This document shows, one piece after another, positions 17,901 through 26,863 of a stretch of 64,000 nt of DNA. The notes below the pieces were generated by a model. That model was not told the origin of the DNA. It ran no database searches and was given only the letters and a program-made list of their open reading frames with translations. The stretch spans positions 3,658,001-3,722,000 of the forward strand of contig NZ_JBBMQM010000001.1 of assembly GCF_038900055.1 (NCBI RefSeq), given 5' to 3'. Position 1 is the first letter of the stretch, and each line of letters starts with the position of its first letter. This DNA is from Henriciella sp. AS95 (GTDB lineage: Bacteria; Pseudomonadota; Alphaproteobacteria; Caulobacterales; Hyphomonadaceae). The position numbers and the translations under genes are program-made.

Positions 17901-18560
17901 ATGAGTAGGCTGACCCCCACAACGCTGTCCGGCGCGGCAATCGACAATGTGCGCAATGCCATTCTCGAAGGCGAGCTGCCGGATGGCGAGCGGGTCAATG
18001 AGGTGCATCTTTCAGAGACTTTGGGCGTCAGCCGCACGCCCCTGCGCGAGGCGCTCAACCGGCTTGTGTCCGAAGGCCTGCTGACGTTCAGGGCCCGGCA
18101 CGGCTATTACGTGCCGCCGCTGACGCTCGAAGGGTTTGAGGCCGAATATGGCATCCGACCGATCCTCGATGTGGCCGCGCTGAAGCTGCAGGGCCTGCCC
18201 GGCGCAGAAACGATAGACACACTGAAGGCGCTGAACCGCGATTTCCTCGCCGCGCCGACAACGACCGGGCGGATTGATGTGGATGACGCCTTTCACATCG
18301 AGCTGATCAAGGACTGTGGAAACCCCGTCCTGTTGACGATGATCCGCCAGCAAATGGTGCGCACGCGCCGGTTCGAGTTCGCCTATCTGCGCGAGCAGGC
18401 CCACACGACAGAAGCCGCCGATGAGCATGCAGCCATCATGGCGGCGCTGGAGGCGGGCGATCTCGACGCCGCCTGCGCTGCCCTGCACGCCAACCTCACC
18501 TCATGCCTCGACCCGCTTCGGGACTGGCTGAGATCACGCCCCACCCCCACTAAAGGATAG
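17901..18560 (+). CDS. GntR-family transcriptional regulator (FCD type)
   Basis: 219 aa from the ATG at 17901; an upstream in-frame TTG lies inside the operator and was rejected. The N-terminal winged helix (about 8-70) has the GntR pattern NAILEGELPDGERVNEVHLSETLGVSRTPLREAL compressed over residues 18-51. The C-terminal FCD ligand-binding domain (about 75-210) includes DVDDAFHIELI and the helix with EHAAIMAALEAGD, which carry the usual metal-binding Asp and His residues. Acyl or organic acids are common ligands for the family. The serine hydrolase starts five bases downstream, so the two genes form an operon under the palindrome. Confidence 0.9.
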   Translation: MSRLTPTTLSGAAIDNVRNAILEGELPDGERVNEVHLSETLGVSRTPLREALNRLVSEGLLTFRARHGYYVPPLTLEGFEAEYGIRPILDVAALKLQGLPGAETIDTLKALNRDFLAAPTTTGRIDVDDAFHIELIKDCGNPVLLTMIRQQMVRTRRFEFAYLREQAHTTEAADEHAAIMAALEAGDLDAACAALHANLTSCLDPLRDWLRSRPTPTKG

Positions 18561-18565
18561 AGTAT

Positions 18566-19651
18566 ATGACCCGCCTGTTTCCATTCGCCTGCGCCGCTGC
18601 GCTGGCGGCTTCAATGTCGTTTCCAGCCTGCAGCCAGATAGCGGCCAGAACGACTGGCGAAGCTGTCTATGACGCCGAATTGACCGAAGCGATTAGCGAG
18701 GCCGTGAAGCCGGTCATCGCCCCGCAGACGACGAGCATTCTCGTCATGCAGAGCGACGATGTCCTGCTGGAGATGTATCCGGGGGACGGCGCACCCGACC
18801 TGCTTAATAATACGCGTTCGGCAACCAAGACGGTCGTCGCCATGGCGGTCGGCGCGGCGATCGAGGACGGGTATTTCAAATCGGTGGACGACAAGGTGTG
18901 GCCGCTTCTGGAAGATAAAGCCCCTGAAGGCGCAGGCGATGCGCTGACCCACGAGATGACACTGCGCGACCTGATGACGATGTCGTCGGCGCTGCATTGC
19001 AATGACAGTGAGGATACGCCCGGAAACGAGAACTATATGCACGAGCAGGAGGTCTGGCTGCCCTGGGCGCTCAGCCTGCCGTCTTCCCCCGGCTGGTCAC
19101 GAGACGAAAGCGGGCTTGGGCCCTGGCGCTATTGCACCGTGGGGTCGTTCCTGGTGGGCCAGGCGATCGAAGCCGCATCTGGCGTGAAGGTGGATGAGTA
19201 TGTTCGGCAGAAGATTTTCGAGCCGCTGAACATCGAAGACTATGAGTGGTTTTACTCGCCCGGCGGCGAGGTTCAGACGGGCGGCGGGCTGGAGCTGACG
19301 GCGCGCGATCTTGCCAAACTCGGCAAGCTGCTGACCGATGGCGGCGTCTGGAAAGGCGAGCAGGTTCTGCCGGCCGAGTGGGTCGATGAGATGATGACCG
19401 TCCACCGCCGCAGATCTGACGGCAAGGGCTATGGCTATCTGATCTGGCAGCAAGAGCATGAGACATCGTGCGGACCGGTGGATGCCTGGTTCATGTCCGG
19501 CAATGGCGGCAATCGCGTCCTGTCGCTCAAGTCACTCGACGCCGTCGTCGTCCTGACCCGGCAGGCTTACAATACGCGCGGCATGCACCAGCAGACCGAC
19601 GACCTGCTTGAAGACTATATTATACCGCCACTGACCTGCGCGGCTGACTAA
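18566..19651 (+). CDS. Secreted serine hydrolase of the beta-lactamase/NylB-like fold
   Basis: 361 aa with an N-terminal export signal (a cysteine at 22 might allow lipidation, but the lipobox is weak). The S-x-x-K motif is SATK (Ser85, Lys88) and the second motif Tyr is Tyr189 in WRYCTVGSFL, where Y-x-N is replaced by Y-C-T. The C-terminal GNGGNRVLSL resembles the G-x-GGQ block of 6-aminohexanoate-oligomer hydrolases rather than the KTG of beta-lactamases. It is probably an amidase or esterase, not a resistance enzyme. It is co-transcribed with the GntR gene, whose last codons hold its AAAGGA ribosome site. Confidence 0.82.
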   Translation: MTRLFPFACAAALAASMSFPACSQIAARTTGEAVYDAELTEAISEAVKPVIAPQTTSILVMQSDDVLLEMYPGDGAPDLLNNTRSATKTVVAMAVGAAIEDGYFKSVDDKVWPLLEDKAPEGAGDALTHEMTLRDLMTMSSALHCNDSEDTPGNENYMHEQEVWLPWALSLPSSPGWSRDESGLGPWRYCTVGSFLVGQAIEAASGVKVDEYVRQKIFEPLNIEDYEWFYSPGGEVQTGGGLELTARDLAKLGKLLTDGGVWKGEQVLPAEWVDEMMTVHRRRSDGKGYGYLIWQQEHETSCGPVDAWFMSGNGGNRVLSLKSLDAVVVLTRQAYNTRGMHQQTDDLLEDYIIPPLTCAAD

Positions 19652-19654
19652 AGC

Positions 19655-20551
19655 CTAGCGCGCCGTCGCTTCGATCAGCCAGGGGGCGCGGGCAGCAATG
19701 TCGGCGCCCATGGCCTTGTAGTAGAGCGACTGCACCCGCCGCGTCACAGGGCCCGGACGGCCTGTCCCGACCGGCGTGCCATCAATGTCGATAATGGGCA
19801 GGACAAGGCCGGTGGCAGAGGTGGTGAAGACCTCGCTTGCGCCTGACAGCTCTTCCACGGTGACGGCGCGCTGTTCGACGGCAAGGCCGCCCGCTTCGAG
19901 TTTGTCGAGGACTGACTGGCGCGTGACGCCGGGCAGGATCTGGTGCCCCAGATTGCGTGTCACGAGCCGATCTCCGGGCAGCACGACCCAGAGATTGGCC
20001 GAGGCCGCCTCTGTGACGAAGCCGTCTTCATGCAGGATGGCCGAGAAACGGCCGAGCTTTGCCGCCTGGCGATAGGCAAGCGCCTGCGAGAGGAGCTGTG
20101 TGGTCTTGTAATCGCGCCGCTTCCAGCGCTGGTCCTCGACCAGGGTGGATTTGACGCCATCGCGCGCCTTTTCGCCGATCAGCTGGCGGGCTTCACAGAA
20201 CAGGAAAAGCGAAGGCTGCAACGTTTCCGGACCGGCAAAGTCGCGGGCGCCATAGGCCCCTGCCGAGACATGCAGGTAGACAAAGCCCTCAACAAGCGCA
20301 TTTCGGTCGATCAGCGCCTCATGGATGGCTTCAAGCTCACCGGCAGACCAGGCGACCGGCACGTCAATTCCATCCAGCGTGCGTTGCAGGCGCGCCACAT
20401 GGCCGGAAAAATCGATGAGCGTGCGATTAAACACAGCTGTGACTTCATAGGCGGCGTGCGCAAACAGGAATCCCCTGTCGAAAGGCGAAACCATTGCTTC
20501 GGACGCGGGACAGAACTCGCCGTTCAGATAAACCCATTTAGCCGGCCCCAT
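19655..20551 (-). CDS. PLP class IV aminotransferase (D-amino-acid transaminase-like)
   Basis: 298-aa cytosolic enzyme of fold type IV. The start VYLNGEFCPASEAMVSPFDRGFLF and AAYEV block (about 7-37) are typical of D-alanine and branched-chain aminotransferases. The PLP lysine is Lys149 in RRDYKTTQLLSQALA. GFVTEAASANLWVV (about 177-190) and LPGVTRQSVL (about 215-225) complete the family. The short form and the D-x-K-T-x-x-L context resemble D-amino-acid transaminase more than IlvE, but substrate choice is uncertain. It ends three bases from the convergent serine hydrolase. Confidence 0.82.
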   Translation of the reverse strand: MGPAKWVYLNGEFCPASEAMVSPFDRGFLFAHAAYEVTAVFNRTLIDFSGHVARLQRTLDGIDVPVAWSAGELEAIHEALIDRNALVEGFVYLHVSAGAYGARDFAGPETLQPSLFLFCEARQLIGEKARDGVKSTLVEDQRWKRRDYKTTQLLSQALAYRQAAKLGRFSAILHEDGFVTEAASANLWVVLPGDRLVTRNLGHQILPGVTRQSVLDKLEAGGLAVEQRAVTVEELSGASEVFTTSATGLVLPIIDIDGTPVGTGRPGPVTRRVQSLYYKAMGADIAARAPWLIEATAR

Positions 20552-20593
20552 GGCGATATTCCTCTTTAACTATGTTGCGGCGCACAATTTCCA

Positions 20594-20610
20594 CTTGCCT
20601 TTGCGGCAAG
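20594..20610. promoter_or_regulatory. Inverted repeat upstream of ccr
   Basis: CTTGCC-TTTGC-GGCAAG, six-base arms around five bases, lies about 90 bases before the ccr start and about 40 before the divergent aminotransferase start. A TTGC...GCAA pattern also occurs upstream of ecm (near 17354). Regulator binding is a suggestion only. Confidence 0.35.
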
Positions 20611-20698
20611 GATTTGATCAGTGTCTAGCCATTCAGGAGGAATGTGAAGCAGGAGAAATAATCTTGCGCACATACATGAAAATCGGAGGCCCTTGAGC

Positions 20699-21970
20699 AT
20701 GACTACCGCGACAATTGCTCGTGAAAAGAAAGATATTTACGAACTCGGCGAGATTCCGCCGGAGTTCCACGTCCCGAAACTGATGTACGCCTGGGCGATC
20801 CGGCGCGAACGTCATGGGCGCCCATCCACTGCGATGCAGATCGAACAGGTCCCTGTTCCGGAAATCGATTCCGATGAGGTTCTGGTGCTCGTGATGGCCG
20901 CTGGCGTCAACTATAATGGCATCTGGGCCGGGCTTGGTGAGCCAATCTCGCCGTTCGACGTCCACAAGGCAGACTTCCACATTGCAGGCTCCGACGCCTC
21001 CGGCATCGTCTGGGCGGTTGGCCGCAAGGTCACCCGCGTGAAGCCGGGCGACGAGGTTGTCATCCACTGTAACCAGGATGATGGCGACGATGAGGAATGT
21101 AATGGCGGCGACCCGATGTTCTCGCCGTCCCAGCGCATCTGGGGCTATGAGACGCCGGATGGCTCCTTCGCGCAGTTCTGCCGCGTGCAGGCGCGCCAGT
21201 GCATGCCGCGTCCAAAGCATCTGACCTGGGAAGAAAGCGCCTGCTATACGCTGACGCTCGCCACCGCTTACCGCATGCTGTTCGGCCATCGCCCACACAT
21301 TGTGAAGCCGGGCAATAACGTCCTCGTCTGGGGCGCATCCGGCGGGCTTGGCTCGTTCGGTGTCCAGCTTTGCGCGGTGACCGGGGCGCACGCGCTCGGC
21401 GTGGTGTCTGATCCCGACAAGTTTGATTTCGTCTACTCGATGGGCGCCAAAGGCGTCATCAACCGGAAAGATTTCGATTGCTGGGGGCAACTGCCGACCG
21501 TGAACGGGCCGGAATTCACCAACTATATGCGCGAAAGCCGGAAATTCGGTAAGGCCATCTGGGAAATCACCGGCAAGAAAGACGTCGACATCGTCTTTGA
21601 ACACCCGGGCGAAAGCACGTTTCCAGTGTCTGTCTTCGTCGTGAAGCGCGGCGGCATGGTCGTGATCTGCGCCGGCACGACAGGCTTTAACCTGACCATG
21701 GATGCGCGCTTCCTCTGGATGCGCCAGAAGCGGGTTCAGGGGTCCCACTTTGCCAACCTCGCTCAGGCATCAGCGGCAAACCAGCTCGTCATCGACCGCC
21801 GGATTGATCCGTGCATGTCGGAAGTCTTCTCCTGGGAAGATATCCCGGCCGCGCACGAGAAGATGCTCGATAACAAGCACCTTCCCGGCAATATGGCCGT
21901 GCTCGTCACCTCGCCGAAGCCCGGCCTTCGCACGGTTGAAGACGTGCTGGCGGTGTCCGGACAGGCCTAA
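20699..21970 (+). CDS. ccr: Crotonyl-CoA carboxylase/reductase
   Basis: NADPH-dependent reductive carboxylase making (2S)-ethylmalonyl-CoA from crotonyl-CoA, the key step of the ethylmalonyl-CoA pathway. The 423-aa protein belongs to the zinc-free MDR family: a GroES-like N-terminal part (about 40-190, MAAGVNYNGIWAGLGEP) and a Rossmann domain with VWGASGGLGSFGVQL (about 210-225). The insert VIHCNQDDGDDEECNGGDPM and the QRIWGYE segment are typical of Ccr rather than of plain enoyl reductases. The start ATG at 20699 has a GGAGG site nine bases upstream; the TTG at 20693 is too close to it. Confidence 0.95.
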   Translation: MTTATIAREKKDIYELGEIPPEFHVPKLMYAWAIRRERHGRPSTAMQIEQVPVPEIDSDEVLVLVMAAGVNYNGIWAGLGEPISPFDVHKADFHIAGSDASGIVWAVGRKVTRVKPGDEVVIHCNQDDGDDEECNGGDPMFSPSQRIWGYETPDGSFAQFCRVQARQCMPRPKHLTWEESACYTLTLATAYRMLFGHRPHIVKPGNNVLVWGASGGLGSFGVQLCAVTGAHALGVVSDPDKFDFVYSMGAKGVINRKDFDCWGQLPTVNGPEFTNYMRESRKFGKAIWEITGKKDVDIVFEHPGESTFPVSVFVVKRGGMVVICAGTTGFNLTMDARFLWMRQKRVQGSHFANLAQASAANQLVIDRRIDPCMSEVFSWEDIPAAHEKMLDNKHLPGNMAVLVTSPKPGLRTVEDVLAVSGQA

Positions 21971-21997
21971 CGCACCGGCAGACTTGCTCTCTTGTTT

Positions 21998-22021
21998 CAG
22001 GCGGCCCAATGTGGCCGCCTG
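21998..22021 (+). terminator. Hairpin after ccr
   Basis: CAGGCGGCC and GGCCGCCTG form a perfect nine-base stem with a six-base loop, 27 bases past the ccr stop. It is followed by AACTGTTTC rather than a clean U-run, so it may act as a weak terminator or 3'-end stabiliser. Confidence 0.55.
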
Positions 22022-22043
22022 AACTGTTTCTGGGAGGTCCGGT

Positions 22044-23534
22044 TTGAAACAGGTTTTGATTGGGCTCGGCGCCCTGTTTGCCATTCTCGTCATCGTCCTG
22101 CTTGTGCGCACCTTCACCTTTGGCGGCGCACCGGCGAATGTTCAGCAGGTCGATTTGCCTGAACCGCCGGCGATCTCTGCAGAAGAAGCGGCCCAAAACC
22201 TGTCGCGCGCCATCCAGTTCCGCACCATTACGCTAAGCAGCGGCGATCCGCGTCCCGGACAGGAAGGCCCATGGCTGGAGCTGCAGGCCTGGCTGGAAGA
22301 GACCTATCCCGCGTTTCATGCGGCTGCCACCAAGGAGACCGTGCCCGGCGGCTATACGCTACTCTATACGTGGGAAGGCTCCGACGCGTCGCTCGACCCG
22401 ATCCTGCTGATGGCACACCAGGATGTCGTGCCGGTGAATATCGGGACTGAGGGTGACTGGACGGGCGCGCCTTTCGCGGGCGAAATCGTTGACGGTTACG
22501 TCTATGGCCGCGGCGCGATGGACGATAAGGGTTCGCTCGTCGCCCTGATGGAAGCGCTCGACGCACTGGCCGAAGATGGCTTTGCGCCGCGCCGCACGAT
22601 CCTGCTGCAGCTCGGCCATGATGAGGAAGTCTCAGGCTCTGGCGCCAAGGCCGGGATCGCATTGCTGAAATCGCGCGGGATCACGCCGATCATGGCCCTT
22701 GATGAAGGCTTCATGGTCGTTGAGGACAACCCCGTGACGGGCGGCACGCTGGGCCTCATCGGTGTCGCAGAGAAGGGCTATGTGACGGTTCGCCTGACGG
22801 CGCTGGCCGAGGGCGGGCACTCATCGGCGCCGCCAAAAGACAGCGCGACGGTGCGGCTGTCGCGTGCGCTTGTCGCGCTCGATGACAACCAGATGGAGGC
22901 CGACCTCTCCAAGGCGCCGACATCCGACATGATCAAGGTCGTCTCACAGGAAATGGGTTTCGTGAACCGGATGGCCATTGCCAATCAGTGGCTGCTGGGC
23001 GGCCTGGTCGAGGGTGGTTTTGCCGCCAGTCCGCAGGGCAATGCGATGATCCGCACAACCACCGCGCCGACCATGCTCATCGGCTCAGCCAAGGAAAATG
23101 TGCTGGCGCAGCGCGCCACGGCCATGGTCAACTTCCGTATTCATCCGAACAATACGGTCGAAGACGTGCTCGAGCATGTGCGCGACGTGACGTCTGACAT
23201 TGAGGGCATCGAGATCGAAGTGGGTGGAGACGGGATTTCAAGCGAGCCATCGCCTGTCAGCTCAACCGAGAACCGGGCCTATGGCGTGCTGGCGGCGGTC
23301 GCGAGCGAGATCAGCGATGGCGCACCTGCGACCCCTGCCCTGGTCATTGGCGCAACCGATGCCCGCTATGCGAGCGACATCACCAAAGACGTCTATCGGT
23401 TCGCGCCGTCTGTGGTGGGGCCTGCCGACCTGGCCGGTTTTCACGGCACGAATGAGCGCCTCAGCGTCGAGAATATGGGGCGTCTGGCGCGCAGCTATGC
23501 GCAGATCGTCATGGTGATGGACGCGCCGGACTAA
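22044..23534 (+). CDS. M20 family metallopeptidase, membrane-anchored
   Basis: 496 aa starting at a TTG with a GGGAGG site six bases upstream. One membrane helix (about 5-23) is followed by an M20 di-zinc peptidase. Metal-site motifs are MAHQDVVPV (His), GRGAMDDKGS (Asp) and LGHDEEVSGSGAK (catalytic and ligand Glu), with a dimerisation domain inserted after about residue 240. The layout resembles CPS1/PM20D1-type carboxypeptidases or N-acyl amino acid hydrolases. The active domain should face the periplasm. The substrate is unknown. Its stop lies next to the convergent channel gene. Confidence 0.88.
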   Translation: MKQVLIGLGALFAILVIVLLVRTFTFGGAPANVQQVDLPEPPAISAEEAAQNLSRAIQFRTITLSSGDPRPGQEGPWLELQAWLEETYPAFHAAATKETVPGGYTLLYTWEGSDASLDPILLMAHQDVVPVNIGTEGDWTGAPFAGEIVDGYVYGRGAMDDKGSLVALMEALDALAEDGFAPRRTILLQLGHDEEVSGSGAKAGIALLKSRGITPIMALDEGFMVVEDNPVTGGTLGLIGVAEKGYVTVRLTALAEGGHSSAPPKDSATVRLSRALVALDDNQMEADLSKAPTSDMIKVVSQEMGFVNRMAIANQWLLGGLVEGGFAASPQGNAMIRTTTAPTMLIGSAKENVLAQRATAMVNFRIHPNNTVEDVLEHVRDVTSDIEGIEIEVGGDGISSEPSPVSSTENRAYGVLAAVASEISDGAPATPALVIGATDARYASDITKDVYRFAPSVVGPADLAGFHGTNERLSVENMGRLARSYAQIVMVMDAPD

Positions 23535-23537
23535 GAA

Positions 23538-24419
23538 TCAGGCCTGGTTCTCAGGCGCGGACTCTTCCATCGCTTCATATTCTTCGACTTCGGCTTCGAG
23601 CTCCTGATTGCGCCGCTCAAGCTTGGCATTCTCGCGCTCACGTAGCTCATCGGAGAACGCGCTGGCGAACACACCGGCCGGAAGCGCGACAACACCGATG
23701 CCGGCAATCGCAATGACCGAGGCAAAGAACCGGCCAAGCGGGGTCACCGGATAGACATCGCCATAGCCGACCGTGGTCAGCGTCGCGATCGCCCACCAGA
23801 TGGCCCGCGGGATGGACGCAAAGCTCTCCTGCTTTTCCCCGCCGACGCCCTCAATGAAGTAGAGCGCGACCGCCGAGACGTAGACCAGCGCCAATGCCAT
23901 GGCGAGCGTCGTCAGAAGCTGTGTTCCCGACCGGCGCACCGTCGCACCGAGCACATCGAAGGCTGGAACGAAGCGGGCAATCTTGACGAGGCGGGCAAGA
24001 CGCAGAACGCGCAGGGCCATGACGATCTGCTGGCTGGAGTCTTCCGGAGCAAACAGGATCCAGAGCAGTTCCGGCAGGAAGGCGATCAGGTCTGCGACCG
24101 CATAAGGCGTGACGATATATTTCAGCCGGCCCACAAATCCCCGGTATTCAGGATTCTCGCCGGCTGCCCAGAGCCGCATGATATATTCGATCGCGAAGAC
24201 GATGATGATGATGACATTGAAGATCGCGATCGCCCGCATCCAGCCTTCGCTCATGGTCGATTCGGTTTCGAGCGCGAGCGCGAGAAAGCTGAGCAGGACG
24301 AGCACAACGATGAATGTATTGAATGCCGACAAGCCGTGCTTGTCGCGCGCATTCGGCTCCATCTGCATATAGAGCTTATGGCGAAGCCCCATTTGCGTCA
24401 TCACCTGCTGAACCACCAT
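23538..24419 (-). CDS. Voltage-gated potassium channel (Kv-like)
   Basis: 293-aa six-helix channel. Helices S1-S6 span about 33-265. The S4 sensor is LRVLRLARLVKIARF (136-150), with arginines and a lysine at every third position, and the selectivity filter is TTVGYGDVYP (216-221 for TVGYGD). The C-terminal tail (about 262-290) is rich in Glu, Arg and Lys and predicted to be a coiled coil, probably for tetramer assembly. A strong ribosome site (GGAGGAGG) precedes the ATG. Confidence 0.92.
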   Translation of the reverse strand: MVVQQVMTQMGLRHKLYMQMEPNARDKHGLSAFNTFIVVLVLLSFLALALETESTMSEGWMRAIAIFNVIIIIVFAIEYIMRLWAAGENPEYRGFVGRLKYIVTPYAVADLIAFLPELLWILFAPEDSSQQIVMALRVLRLARLVKIARFVPAFDVLGATVRRSGTQLLTTLAMALALVYVSAVALYFIEGVGGEKQESFASIPRAIWWAIATLTTVGYGDVYPVTPLGRFFASVIAIAGIGVVALPAGVFASAFSDELRERENAKLERRNQELEAEVEEYEAMEESAPENQA

Positions 24420-24463
24420 CGCGCCCCTCCTCCTCTGGCGCTGATAGCCTTATCGCGCAGACA

Positions 24464-26860
24464 CTAGCCTCGCAACACACCGCCCGTGCCTTTGGAGACG
24501 GACGCGACGATCTTGTCTGCAATCGCGTCAATATCCTTGTCGGTGAGCGTTTCGCCCTCAGGCTGGATGGTGACCTCGATGGCGACGGATTTCTTGCCGG
24601 GCTCGATACCCGTGCCCTGATAGACGTCGAACACGCTGACGCCGGAGATGAGCTTCTTGTCGGCAGAGCCTGCATGGCGAACGAGATCGCCGGCCGGCAC
24701 ACCATCATCGACGACGAAGGCGAAGTCACGGCGGATCGGCGTCAGGTCCGAACGCTGAAGCACCGATTTCGTCTTGGTGGCGCGCGCTTTCATCATCGGA
24801 AGGGCGTTGAGATTGACCTCGAACCCGTAGACCGGGCCATCAACGTCGAGCGCTTTCAGCACGCGCGGATGGAGCGCGCCGAAATGGGCAACGGTGACTT
24901 TCGGGCCAAGCTTCAGACAGGCCGCCTGCCCCGGATGCCAATGGCTCTGGCGGGGCGCGTCGACCTGGAAACGCTCGGGCGGCTGATCGAGCTCTGCGAG
25001 CAGGGCGAACAGGTCAGCCTTGGCGGCAAGCGCATCATAAGGCGCAACGGCGCCGCTCCAATGGCGCTCGGCCACCGGGCGGACGATGGCAGTGACAACA
25101 TTGCGCTGATCCTTGGGACCGTCGCCGAGATAGACCGGGCCAGCCTCAAACAGGCGCATTTCGCGCTCGCCGCGGTCGAAGCCCTTCTGGGCCGCGACGG
25201 CGAGATTGCCGAGAATGCTCGGGCGCATCTGGTTCAGCTCACTGGCGACCGGGTTGGCAATGGTCAGCGCATCGCTGCCGCCGCCAAACAGGACGGCATG
25301 CTCTTTCAGCATGAAGGACCAGGTCACGGCCTCAAGGAAGCCGCGAGACGCCATGACACGGCGCGCTGTGCGCAGACGGGCCTGCGTCGGTGTGACAACG
25401 ACCTTGCGGCCGCCTTCCGGCACCGGAAGTGACGTGGTGGGAAGGGCGTCATAGCCGACAAGGCGGGCAATTTCCTCGACGATGTCAGCTGACTGTTCGA
25501 TGTCGAAACGCCAGGTCGGCACGGTGAGATACCAGGCTTCACCGGCATCCTCGAGGCCGAAACCAAGCTCCTTGATCATGCGCTTCATCTCAGCCGGTTT
25601 GACGTCGAGGCCGGTGAGGCGGGCAATGTCGCGGCGGTCGAAGGAAATACGCTTCTGGCCGACCGGCGGCGTGCCGGCAATGGTCGCGGTCGAAATTTCG
25701 CCGCCACCATATTCGCGGATCAGCGCGAGGGCGAAATTGAGCCCGTCGGTGCAGCTTGCCGGGTCAACGCCGCGCTCGAAACGGTAGCGCGCGTCTGAGA
25801 TGATCCCGGTTGTGCGGCCTGTACGAGCCGTGCGGAGCGGGTCGAACCAGGCGCTCTCGATGAAGACGTCCGTGGTCTCTGCCGTTACCCCGGTGGACTG
25901 GCCACCCATCACGCCGCCAAGGCCGATGGCCCCGCTATCGTCGGCGATGACGCACATGTCCTCGGTGATGTCATAGGTCTTGCCGTCGAGCGCTTCGAGC
26001 GTTTCGCCAACTTTGCCAAGACGCGCAACGACAGCGCCTTTCAGCTTTTTCGCGTCATAGACGTGAAGCGGGCGGGCGCGGTCGAATGAGATGTAATTGG
26101 TGATGTCGACGAGCAGGGATTTCGGCGTGATGCCGACCGCCTTCAGACGATCCTGCAGCCAGTCGGGTGACGGTCCATTCTTCACCCCGCGCACGAGCGC
26201 GCCAGCGAAAACCGGGCAGGCCTCAGGGGCGTCGAGCTGAATGTCGACCGGGCACGGATATGAGCCGTCGACCTTCTTGATCGGGTGCTCCACGAAGCGG
26301 CCACCGCCAGCGGCGGCGAGGTCCCGCGCGATGCCCTGCACGCCGAGCCAGTCAGGCCGGTTCGGGGTGACTTCGAAATCGATGACGGGATCGGTCAGGC
26401 CCAGCGCTTCTGCCGCCGGTGTGCCGACTTTCCAGTCGCCGTCGAGATCGGCAATGCCGTCACTGTCTTCGCCGGCTTCCAGCTCCTTGGTCGAGCACAG
26501 CATGCCATGGCTTTCGATGCCGCGGATCTTGCGCGGTTTCTTGTCGAGCGCGAACTCAAGGCCGGGAATCCAGGTGCCGAGCGGGGCGTAGATCGCCGTC
26601 ATGCCGGCGCGGGCGTTCGGGGCGCCGCAGACGATCTGCTTCTCGCCGTCCTTGGTGTCGACCGTGCAGACGCGCAGGCGGTCTGCATCCGGGTGCGGCT
26701 CAGCGGATTTCACCTTGGCGATGGTGAAGTCGGCGAGCTTCTCTGCCGGGTCTTCAACGTGTTCGACCTCAAGGCCCGCCTTCAGCATCACGGCCAGAAT
26801 GTCTTCCAGCGGCGCCTTGGTGGCGAGGTAATCCTGCAGCCATGAAAGAGTGAATTTCAT
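24464..26860 (-). CDS. pheT: Phenylalanine-tRNA ligase beta subunit
   Basis: 798-aa beta chain of the heterotetrameric PheRS. N-terminal tRNA-binding EMAP domain (about 40-150, ending near GAPNARAGM), B3/4 editing domain (about 210-370), B5 domain (about 400-470), a catalytic-like core (about 485-690) and the C-terminal FDX-ACB anticodon-binding domain (about 705-798, LQRSDLTPIRRDFAFVVDD). Length is typical. It starts three bases after the unrecognised 206-aa gene, whose end carries its GGA ribosome site, so translation is coupled to it. Confidence 0.96.
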   Translation of the reverse strand: MKFTLSWLQDYLATKAPLEDILAVMLKAGLEVEHVEDPAEKLADFTIAKVKSAEPHPDADRLRVCTVDTKDGEKQIVCGAPNARAGMTAIYAPLGTWIPGLEFALDKKPRKIRGIESHGMLCSTKELEAGEDSDGIADLDGDWKVGTPAAEALGLTDPVIDFEVTPNRPDWLGVQGIARDLAAAGGGRFVEHPIKKVDGSYPCPVDIQLDAPEACPVFAGALVRGVKNGPSPDWLQDRLKAVGITPKSLLVDITNYISFDRARPLHVYDAKKLKGAVVARLGKVGETLEALDGKTYDITEDMCVIADDSGAIGLGGVMGGQSTGVTAETTDVFIESAWFDPLRTARTGRTTGIISDARYRFERGVDPASCTDGLNFALALIREYGGGEISTATIAGTPPVGQKRISFDRRDIARLTGLDVKPAEMKRMIKELGFGLEDAGEAWYLTVPTWRFDIEQSADIVEEIARLVGYDALPTTSLPVPEGGRKVVVTPTQARLRTARRVMASRGFLEAVTWSFMLKEHAVLFGGGSDALTIANPVASELNQMRPSILGNLAVAAQKGFDRGEREMRLFEAGPVYLGDGPKDQRNVVTAIVRPVAERHWSGAVAPYDALAAKADLFALLAELDQPPERFQVDAPRQSHWHPGQAACLKLGPKVTVAHFGALHPRVLKALDVDGPVYGFEVNLNALPMMKARATKTKSVLQRSDLTPIRRDFAFVVDDGVPAGDLVRHAGSADKKLISGVSVFDVYQGTGIEPGKKSVAIEVTIQPEGETLTDKDIDAIADKIVASVSKGTGGVLRG

Positions 26861-26863
26861 CGT

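Noticed and set aside
18566-19651. Calling the serine hydrolase a beta-lactamase resistance gene
   Set aside because: It has SxxK but Y-C-T instead of Y-x-N and no KTG; the C-terminal block fits NylB-like hydrolases better.
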